A DNA stretch of 32,766 bases from UBA5004 sp964342515 (GTDB taxonomy: Bacteria > Patescibacteriota > Minisyncoccia > Phycocordibacterales > Zambryskibacteraceae): NCBI GenBank assembly GCA_964342515.1, contig CAYFFP010000007.1, positions 1 to 32,766 of the forward strand. Reading direction: 5' to 3'. Below the pieces are notes generated by a model, which ran no database searches, was not told the DNA's origin, and saw only the letters and a program-made list of their open reading frames with translations. Both the position numbers and the translations under genes were made by a program. Position 1 is the first letter of the stretch; every line of letters starts with the position of its first letter. Below, one piece after another: positions 8,084 through 14,273 of the stretch.

Positions 8084-8089
8084 ATTATA
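8084..8089 (-). promoter_or_regulatory. -10 element for the coiled-coil/winged-helix operon
   Basis: On the minus strand the sequence reads TATAAT, 15 bases before the ATG at 8068. A matching -35 box is weak. It lies back to back with the ATPase promoter in an 86-bp intergenic gap. Confidence 0.5.
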
Positions 8090-8142
8090 ATGGCTTAATT
8101 TTATACCCTGTACCGCAAAGCGCAACCAGAGCAAACTTGAGC

Positions 8143-8148
8143 TATAAT
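8143..8148 (+). promoter_or_regulatory. -10 element placing the ATPase start at the transcript 5' end
   Basis: A perfect TATAAT ends six bases before the ATG at 8155. With usual -10 spacing, transcription would start at or next to the A of the start codon, giving a leaderless mRNA. No Shine-Dalgarno sequence is present between them. The -35 region is not convincing. Confidence 0.5.
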
Positions 8149-8154
8149 ATCCCC

Positions 8155-10887
8155 ATGTCAGAAGGGCTAAAATTCTCAAACCCTCAAGAGGAACTAGATT
8201 ATCTGCGCTCTAAAGTGCTTGAAGCGGAGAAAAAGCTGGGGGATGTTGGAATTGGCCCAGAACGGGTATCAGCTGTGCATGAATCTATTGCAGAATTTAA
8301 AAAAGAAGCTGGTATCGGTGCCCCGATTACTAAATCGTCAGAAGTCGAGAAGGATGCGGAAAAAATCGTCGAAAAGCACGAGGAGAAACAGCTTGAAGGA
8401 ATGGTGACCCTGATGGAGAGTAAGGGCATATCTCATGCTTTGTCAGTAGTAGAAAAGATCAAAGACTGGCGATCAGAAGATGATTTCCATGCTTTTCTCG
8501 TAGATAAAATTTTGCAAGGTTTGCCAGTCGCTGGTGTTAAGGAGAGTGGCCCGATTTATCAAGCGCTCCACATGCGTCTTTTTGAGATAGTTTTACCAAA
8601 AGAGACTAAGGAAAATGAAAAACCGCTCGCAGAGTTGATTAAGGGCATGGAGCAATTCTATGCTGGCCTACTCTCATTTGCTGGAGATAAGAAAGATAAG
8701 GTAAGCCACTTAGTCTTTGAGATCGCTAATCCTGATGGAGAAGAAGATACTAGGGCTTTTGTTTCTGTATCAGAAGCGAGAATTGAATTGTTCAGTAAAC
8801 AACTATTGGCAATCTTTCCAAAAGCTAAACTTATTCCTAGAGAGCACGATTACAACATCTTCAATGAGTTCGGTATGACGCTAGGAGCTACCGCTTCTTT
8901 ATCTCAATCGCCGGCCTATCCTCTGAAAACTTTTGATAACTTTGGCTCAGATCCACTTAATGTAATCCTTAATGGTTTTTCTAAGATACCGAAGGTGGGT
9001 GCGGGAGCGGCTTTGCAAATTGTTTTTAAGCCTGTGGGAGATACTTATACAAAAAAGTTTGAGAACGCACTCAAAAAAATTGAAAAGGGCGAAAAGCCTA
9101 AAGAAGCTCTGCGTGATGAAGGTATTGCTATGGAACTGACAAGAACTATTGCTAGTGAATTTTTCTCAAGTAAGAAGAAGGACAATAAAGATGATAAAGC
9201 GCCCATTATAGATCAAGCTACTGTTGAAGCTATTAAAAAGAAACTTGAGAGCCCTATTATTGAAACAAATATTCGTCTAGCCGTATCAACTTCCACAGAT
9301 ACAGAAGCAGAAAGATTGATGCACAACTTCGAGTCTACCTTTAACCAGTTTGAAAACTCAGGCAAACAATCCATCAAATGGCAAAGGGCTAAACCAAGCG
9401 GATTCCTAGCACTTAAAGATTCTGAATTCTATCAATCATTTATTTTCCGCCTTTTCAAGGAAAGTGAGAAGATGCCACTTAATCTCAAAGAACTATCCAC
9501 TATTCTTCACTTTCACACAGAAGCTCTTGCTTCAAGCTCTACGCTCTCTCGTTCCAAATCTCGCAGTGCTCCACCTCCAGTCAGTCTTCCTGAAATCGGC
9601 GCACTTTTAGGTATCAATTCTTTCCAAGGAGTCGAGAAGCAAATTCATATTGCACCAGAAGATAGGCTTAGACATTTCTACACTATAGGTCAAACCGGTA
9701 CGGGTAAATCCACTTTACTTAAAAATATGATTATAGATGACATTCAGAAAGGCGAGGGTGTATGTTTTATAGACCCGCACGGATCTGATGTCTTGGATAT
9801 TCTCTCAAATATCCCGAAAGAACGTATGGATGATGTTATTTACTTTGATCCGGCTTCGACTGAGCGTCCAATGGCTCTCAATATGCTCGAATATGACCCA
9901 CGCTACCCAGAGCAAAAGACTTTCGTCGTAAACGAACTTTTTAGTATTTTCCAGAAACTCTACGGAGGAGTACCGGAGTCTATGGGTCCAATGTTCGAGC
10001 AATATTTCAGAAATGCCACAATGCTTGTAATTGAAGATACTGAAACTGGTTCAACTCTCCTTGATGTTTCAAGAGTAATGTCTAATAAAGAGTACAGGGA
10101 TTTAAAGATTTCTCACTGTAAAAATCCAATAGTAGTTCAGTTCTGGAAAGAGGTGGCAGAAAAAGCTGGTGGCGAGGCGGCTCTTGCCAACATTGTGCCC
10201 TATATAACTTCGAAGTTTGATGTCTTTCTTGCCAACGACATCATGCGCCCCATCATTGCTCAGGAAAAATCTTCTTTCAATTTCCGTGAAATTATGGACC
10301 AGAAGAAAATCTTGCTGGTCAATCTGGCTAAGGGTAGATTGGGAGATATCAATGCTAATCTTATTGGGCTTATCTTGGTTGGTAAGATCCTGATGGCTGC
10401 GCTCTCGCGCGTAGATTCACTCGGACAAAATCTTCCCACCTTCTACCTCTACATTGACGAGTTCCAGAACATTACCACCAACTCCATTGCAACTATTCTT
10501 TCTGAGGCACGTAAATATAAATTATCACTTACTATTGCTCACCAATTCATTGCCCAGCTTCAGGATGAAATCAAAAATGCAGTATTTGGTAACGTAGGTA
10601 CCATCTGCTCTTTCCGTGTCGGGCAAGATGATGCCGAATACCTTGAGAAGCAATTCGCTCCCAACTTTACAGCTCAAGACTTAGCAAGCATAGACAACTT
10701 CAATGCTTACATTAAAATGCTTGTCAACGGCCGACCGGTTGAACCGTTCGATATTCGCTTAATGCCTAGACAGACAGGTGATCAATCCAATATTGAAGTT
10801 GCTAAGCAATTGTCTTCTACAAAATACGGTCGAGATAAAACAGAGGTGGAAACTGCAATAATGTCTAAATATCAAAAACTGGTTTAG
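8155..10887 (+). CDS. VirD4/TraG-like conjugative coupling ATPase
   Basis: A 910-residue protein starting at MSEGLKFSNPQEELDYL. Upstream in-frame codons back to 8020 overlap the divergent gene and the promoter, so they were not used. Residues 1-480 are a helical, charged region of unknown fold. The ATPase domain follows: Walker A GQTGTGKSTLL at about 510-520, FIDPHGSD just after, Walker B FYLYIDEFQNI at about 762-772, and an arginine-rich C-terminal part. This arrangement (DUF87/TraM-recognition type) is found in type IV coupling proteins that move DNA or proteins to a secretion channel. No relaxase and no other channel gene is visible in the element. It likely leads an operon with the next two genes. 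Confidence 0.82.
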   Translation: MSEGLKFSNPQEELDYLRSKVLEAEKKLGDVGIGPERVSAVHESIAEFKKEAGIGAPITKSSEVEKDAEKIVEKHEEKQLEGMVTLMESKGISHALSVVEKIKDWRSEDDFHAFLVDKILQGLPVAGVKESGPIYQALHMRLFEIVLPKETKENEKPLAELIKGMEQFYAGLLSFAGDKKDKVSHLVFEIANPDGEEDTRAFVSVSEARIELFSKQLLAIFPKAKLIPREHDYNIFNEFGMTLGATASLSQSPAYPLKTFDNFGSDPLNVILNGFSKIPKVGAGAALQIVFKPVGDTYTKKFENALKKIEKGEKPKEALRDEGIAMELTRTIASEFFSSKKKDNKDDKAPIIDQATVEAIKKKLESPIIETNIRLAVSTSTDTEAERLMHNFESTFNQFENSGKQSIKWQRAKPSGFLALKDSEFYQSFIFRLFKESEKMPLNLKELSTILHFHTEALASSSTLSRSKSRSAPPPVSLPEIGALLGINSFQGVEKQIHIAPEDRLRHFYTIGQTGTGKSTLLKNMIIDDIQKGEGVCFIDPHGSDVLDILSNIPKERMDDVIYFDPASTERPMALNMLEYDPRYPEQKTFVVNELFSIFQKLYGGVPESMGPMFEQYFRNATMLVIEDTETGSTLLDVSRVMSNKEYRDLKISHCKNPIVVQFWKEVAEKAGGEAALANIVPYITSKFDVFLANDIMRPIIAQEKSSFNFREIMDQKKILLVNLAKGRLGDINANLIGLILVGKILMAALSRVDSLGQNLPTFYLYIDEFQNITTNSIATILSEARKYKLSLTIAHQFIAQLQDEIKNAVFGNVGTICSFRVGQDDAEYLEKQFAPNFTAQDLASIDNFNAYIKMLVNGRPVEPFDIRLMPRQTGDQSNIEVAKQLSSTKYGRDKTEVETAIMSKYQKLV

Positions 10888-10889
10888 TT

Positions 10890-12419
10890 ATGGAAAAGCC
10901 ACCACAATTTATAATTTGTGAAATTTGCGGAGGTAATCATCCAACTGAAGAACATAAAAACATAGTTGGCCAACAAGAAGCCAAAGATGTTACTTCCGAG
11001 ATAGATACGGAAAGATTGGAAGCTGAACGATTGGAAACCTATCTTAATTCCGAGCTATTTCTTCGTCTTAATTTATCACCCGAAGATGAGAAGTCTGCTT
11101 TAGAAAGTGCACCTGAACGAAGAGAAATCCTTGCCCGTTCATTTGAAAATACCAGAAGCCAGATACGTCAATTATACGACCGTGAAGCGGTTTCTGGCCG
11201 TGTAGACCATCACGCATATGAGGCCGAAAGAAACAAACGCATTGCAAGCCAGTTTTATACGAAAGTTTCAGAACTGCTGACACGACACGGTTTTGGTGAC
11301 CTTGATTTAGGTGAATTTGGGATTAAACCCGATGCGATGGAAAGCGGCTTCCTCAATCGGTTAGGTGAAGCATTGCGAAGACAGCAAGACAATCTGGTAA
11401 GTTCGGCAAAATGGGATGCTTCACGGCAAGTGAATACGGCTTTGGAAACTGAAGGTAGATTTGATGATTTGACTATGCCTTCAGTTGCGCAAGTAGCCGA
11501 TGAGACATTCAAAGCCGAATACGTCAAACAATGGGATGCTAAAGTAAAACAGCAAACAGAGACAATTATTGCTGCTTCAGGCAAAAATTTGTTTGAAAAT
11601 TGGCGTGCCGAATTTTATCAATTACAAACAGAGGTTGATGAGTATCTGGGTAGTTTAGCACGAGAGGTAAACCCCTTAGAATTTAGCGTCAAAAGAACAA
11701 AAGAAGAAGTGACCAGAGATTTAACATCAAGTCTTGAAACTGCCAAATCTACTGCATTTCTTTCAATAAATACAAATCCCAATGGTTTGATTAAGGTCTT
11801 AGAAGCTGGCCGTTATAAAAATCTTTCGGGTCTAAATGAGGAAGAACGAGAAGCTCATTTTTCTTCAGAAACCGTTGATTATCTAAAGCTAAGAGAAATA
11901 AACGAGAAAGAAATGGGTATCTATAATCCTGACGACCCACGTGTCTATGGAGCTGTAGCAAGCCGATTGAATAGAACTCCGGCCGACGGTGGCTCTGAAG
12001 ATAAATACGGTGCAGCGAAAATGTATGGTGATATTTTTTTCAAACTAAAGCCATCTTTAATCCCAAAAAGCTCCTTTACTTTAGGTGACTCAATGTCCAT
12101 CTCAAACCCTGCTAAACATCAAATCGCTCCTGAACATATGTTTTTGGCTAAAGCGGTTATGAATTTGGATGAGGAACGTAACCTTACTTTGGGAGGGCAA
12201 GGTAGAGGTCCTATGGACTATTTGGAGGCTCAAATTCCTGCAGTAAGTGTTGATGATATAGAAAGTGTAAATATCCCGAAGGAAGTCTATGACAAACAGA
12301 CTATTAGAACTCACGTCTACGCAAACGGAATGGTAGTTGAAGGTGGTAATCCTAAACAAGTGATAGACAGATTTAATGCTGATGCTCGTTGGCAAGGAAA
12401 AATCAGAATTATTTCTTAA
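10890..12419 (+). CDS. Zinc-knuckle protein with a possible toxin-like C-terminus
   Basis: A 509-residue protein that starts two bases after the ATPase stop. The N-terminus has a compact metal-binding pattern, CEICGGNHPTEEH (C10, C13, H17, H22). Residues 35-350 are mostly helical. The last 150 residues look like a separate globular domain with MYGDIFFKLKPSLIP (about 377), SSFTLGDSMS, and YLEAQIPAVSVDDIESV (about 443). These stretches remind me of the C-terminal toxin-like modules of DUF3626/ADP-ribosyltransferase type proteins, but that is a recollection and no catalytic triad was confirmed. Being coupled to a VirD4-like ATPase, it could be an exported effector or a DNA-processing accessory. 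Confidence 0.55.
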   Translation: MEKPPQFIICEICGGNHPTEEHKNIVGQQEAKDVTSEIDTERLEAERLETYLNSELFLRLNLSPEDEKSALESAPERREILARSFENTRSQIRQLYDREAVSGRVDHHAYEAERNKRIASQFYTKVSELLTRHGFGDLDLGEFGIKPDAMESGFLNRLGEALRRQQDNLVSSAKWDASRQVNTALETEGRFDDLTMPSVAQVADETFKAEYVKQWDAKVKQQTETIIAASGKNLFENWRAEFYQLQTEVDEYLGSLAREVNPLEFSVKRTKEEVTRDLTSSLETAKSTAFLSINTNPNGLIKVLEAGRYKNLSGLNEEEREAHFSSETVDYLKLREINEKEMGIYNPDDPRVYGAVASRLNRTPADGGSEDKYGAAKMYGDIFFKLKPSLIPKSSFTLGDSMSISNPAKHQIAPEHMFLAKAVMNLDEERNLTLGGQGRGPMDYLEAQIPAVSVDDIESVNIPKEVYDKQTIRTHVYANGMVVEGGNPKQVIDRFNADARWQGKIRIIS

Positions 12420-12423
12420 ACTT

Positions 12424-12777
12424 ATGTTTGAAAAACCACAATCGCCAGAACAAATTACAGAAGAAGTAGTTATTGAAGCTTTAAATACTAAAGGAATAGA
12501 AGACCCAGAAACAAAAGAGCTTTTGGGAAAATATGTTGATCAATGCCATGCCGAAGCTGATGCGGAAGCTCTCGCTGATCCAGAAAGTCATGATGCTTCA
12601 AACAGAGCTAATATAAAAGCTGACATTAAAATCGCAATGCTTTATTCGAAAACAGATAGATATAAAGATCAGGCTCTCCAATCATTGGAAGATGTTCGTC
12701 TCGCTGCTTCTCAAAATGATTCAACCAAAGATTTAGTCGAACAGATTGAAGCTTTAGAGAAGGAGTTAGGATTTTAA
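12424..12777 (+). CDS. Small acidic helical protein, possible partner of the upstream gene
   Basis: A 117-residue acidic protein starting at MFEKPQSPEQITEE, four bases after the upstream stop. A longer in-frame start at 12376 would overlap the upstream gene and add an unlikely sequence. The second half (LYSKTDRYKDQALQSLEDV followed by EQIEALEKELGF) looks like a TPR-type helical pair. The position, size and acidity fit an immunity protein or chaperone for the preceding gene product, but this is inference. It is the last gene of the arm 1 operon, and end repeat A' begins 14 bases downstream. Confidence 0.65.
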   Translation: MFEKPQSPEQITEEVVIEALNTKGIEDPETKELLGKYVDQCHAEADAEALADPESHDASNRANIKADIKIAMLYSKTDRYKDQALQSLEDVRLAASQNDSTKDLVEQIEALEKELGF

Positions 12778-12791
12778 AAGATTTTGACCTC

Positions 12792-12939
12792 GCCCCATCG
12801 CTCATACCTCTCAAAAAAATCTAACCCCCGCCAACTCTAAAAAGAATGATAAGCGATGGGGCGAGGCTCGAGCGCGCCGAAGGCGCGCGAGTTAATGATT
12901 GTTCTGAAAATAGGTTCTGATTTGGTAGTATAGATACAC
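12792..12939 (-). repeat. Element-end repeat A', internal inverted copy (148 bp)
   Basis: This is the exact reverse complement of 5626-5773. It sits directly against repeat B, sharing three bases (12937-12939) with it. Together they make the joined-end (attP) sequence. Confidence 0.93.
12937..12939 (-). other. Internal attP core, inverted
   Basis: Read on the minus strand, the site is TTTTATTAGG-GTG-TATCTATAC. The left part equals the sequence before the attR core, and the right part equals the sequence after the attL core. This is what excision would create at the circle junction, yet it is already present inside the integrated element. Confidence 0.75.
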
Positions 12940-13048
12940 CCTAATAAAACTCACCTCGTCAGACGCGAATTTCTGGCGCGCGGCGCGGAGCGCCGAGTAT
13001 GGAAACAAAGGTGATTCTTGGATTCGCCGGTGGTGGAGGGTGGGGTTC
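12937..13048 (+). repeat. Element-end repeat B, internal copy (112 bp)
   Basis: This is the exact reverse complement of 15653-15764. On the minus strand it contains the last coding part of the recombinase (NPTLHHRRIQESPLFP onward) followed by the attP core. It lacks the rest of the gene, so it is a silent copy of the gene end. Confidence 0.93.
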
Positions 13049-13110
13049 AAAATTCCAAAGCCAGAAGATTTTTGGAGGAGATTTTTAATACTTAGGGTTC
13101 GGAGAGGTCG
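13049..13110 (-). pseudogene. Degenerate copy of recombinase 3' sequence next to repeat B
   Basis: Beyond the perfect 112-bp repeat, similarity to the recombinase gene end continues but is interrupted. AGAAGATTTTTGGAGGAGA and GAGAGGTCG here match GAAGATTTTGGAGATGAGA and GAGAGGTCG on the reverse strand of about 15608-15652, with gaps that break the frame. It looks like an old duplication whose part nearest the att core has stayed identical. Confidence 0.4.
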
Positions 13111-13123
13111 TACTATTTAGTAT

Positions 13124-13157
13124 GTGCGCTTGACCCACCCCACCCTTTCGCGCGCAC
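13124..13157. repeat. C-rich loop hairpin, arm 2 copy
   Basis: GTGCGC and GCGCAC enclose TTGACCCACCCCACCCTTTC plus two bases. The loop matches the arm 1 hairpin at 6180-6211, while stem bases change on both sides and still pair. It lies 15 bases beyond the 3' end of the adjacent minus-strand gene. Confidence 0.5.
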
Positions 13158-13172
13158 GGATTCTGCTCCCTT

Positions 13173-14159
13173 CTATTTTGTATTCTGCAAACAATACTGT
13201 AAGAAAATCATGGCCATATTCATCATTAGTAATGCATCAGACGCGGTAGCTTCTTTCATTGCAGGTTTCGCTGTGCTGTTGGTTGCTCTTTCTGAAACAA
13301 TGAATCCTTGGATGGTATTTATAAATGGTTCAGTAAAACGATTTATAGGGATAACTTTCTCACTTTTTGCCTTTTGGAATAATTGACCTACTTCTCCTTT
13401 AGCATTTTTTCCTTCTTCACCCACTAAAATTTGTAAAAATCTTTGAACAACTCTGTGTGCTTTGGTTATAGCTTCAGGAAAATTTTCGTTTCTATAATCT
13501 TCAAACATTTCTGATAAATCGGCACTAACAGATTTCCACTTCGGATCAGCTAAGATTTGAATAACTGGTGTATAAACTTCTTCTATAATTTTGTTATCCT
13601 GACGGGGAACGAGCCCATTTCTAGTTAAAATTTGATTAACAGCAAATTGCTCAAATATATGATTTAGACAATTTGCTAACCTATCAAGTTGTCCGAAAGC
13701 TTTCTCAATAAGATCTTTCTTCTCTTCTTGATCAGTAGATTTTTCTGCTTGGCTGTAGGCGTAGCCATCAATATAGAGTTCCGCAAATTTGCTAAGCATT
13801 CGAAATACCATAGAGTCTGATTTCTCTGTTAAAAATATGTGTTGAAAATCCATTCGTGCCGCCTTCATTCTTTCCGATTTATTACCATAGCCACCATGAT
13901 AATGGTCTTGTTCTGGCTTGATTGCATGAAGATGTCTGCCCGGTAGTTGTCTTAAAAAATTATGGTTTAGATATTCAATAGTTCTTAGAATTTCTTCTGA
14001 ATGAGATTCTAGCCAACCACTATTTCCTAGCTGCAGAAAAGCTATCTCCTTTTCATCCTTTGAGAGATCATTCCAATTTCTAAGTGAAAGGGCTGGCTGT
14101 ATTTGTGCCTCAATAGTCGGGTTACCCTGTCCATATAATAGAAATTTTGATAATTTCAT
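13173..14159 (-). CDS. Possible abortive-infection/HEPN-like protein
   Basis: A soluble 328-residue helical protein transcribed away from the recombinase. The C-terminal third (FPEAITKAHRVVQRFLQILVG, shown here only up to that point, then VGQLFQKAKSE, FIVSERATNSTAKPA and DALLMMNMAMIFLQYC) has the pattern of the Abi-C-like domain of abortive-infection proteins: a helical pair, an Arg-containing loop and a final hydrophobic helix. The N-terminal half contains LPGRHLHAIKPEQDHYHGGYG, rich in His and Tyr. If this reading is correct, it is phage-defence cargo. The match is from pattern memory only. It may share regulation with the recombinase through the structured 114-bp gap between them. Confidence 0.5.
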   Translation of the reverse strand: MKLSKFLLYGQGNPTIEAQIQPALSLRNWNDLSKDEKEIAFLQLGNSGWLESHSEEILRTIEYLNHNFLRQLPGRHLHAIKPEQDHYHGGYGNKSERMKAARMDFQHIFLTEKSDSMVFRMLSKFAELYIDGYAYSQAEKSTDQEEKKDLIEKAFGQLDRLANCLNHIFEQFAVNQILTRNGLVPRQDNKIIEEVYTPVIQILADPKWKSVSADLSEMFEDYRNENFPEAITKAHRVVQRFLQILVGEEGKNAKGEVGQLFQKAKSEKVIPINRFTEPFINTIQGFIVSERATNSTAKPAMKEATASDALLMMNMAMIFLQYCLQNTK

Positions 14160-14171
14160 TTGGCTGTATGA

Positions 14172-14177
14172 TACAAT
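14172..14177 (+). promoter_or_regulatory. -10 element for the recombinase leader
   Basis: TACAAT is placed so that transcription would begin near 14183-14185, right at the first base of the structured leader. A TTGATA sequence about 19 bases upstream could be a loose -35 box; it lies within the start of the divergent gene. Confidence 0.4.
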
Positions 14178-14183
14178 ATTTAG

Positions 14184-14268
14184 GCACTCAATGAAACGGA
14201 AGGCCTTTTTAAATGGCCGTCTCGGATCAATAAGGTCTTCCTTGTTGAGTGCACCGGGGCGGCCATTT
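14184..14268 (+). promoter_or_regulatory. Predicted pseudoknotted leader of the recombinase gene
   Basis: Three pairings interlock. P1 is GCACTCAA (14184-14191) with TTGAGTGC (14245-14252). P2 is GGAAGGCCTT (14198-14207) with AAGGTCTTCC (14232-14241), including one G-U. P3 is AAATGGCCGT (14211-14220, in the loop of P2) with GCGGCCATTT (14259-14268), including one G-U. P3 ends five bases before the recombinase ATG, so forming it would cover the ribosome landing zone. It could be a regulatory RNA, an attenuator or a protein-binding operator. I do not recognise a known riboswitch class. Confidence 0.55.
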
Positions 14269-14273
14269 AAGTT

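Noticed and set aside
8020..8154. An N-terminal extension of the coupling ATPase from 8020
   Set aside because: It would overlap the divergent coiled-coil gene and both promoter boxes; the ATG at 8155 fits the promoter.
5626..12939. Terminal inverted repeats of a transposon covering arm 1 only
   Set aside because: The repeat ends coincide with the att cores and the internal copy continues directly into repeat B, so a site-specific integrase explains all three junctions; no DDE transposase or target duplication is seen.
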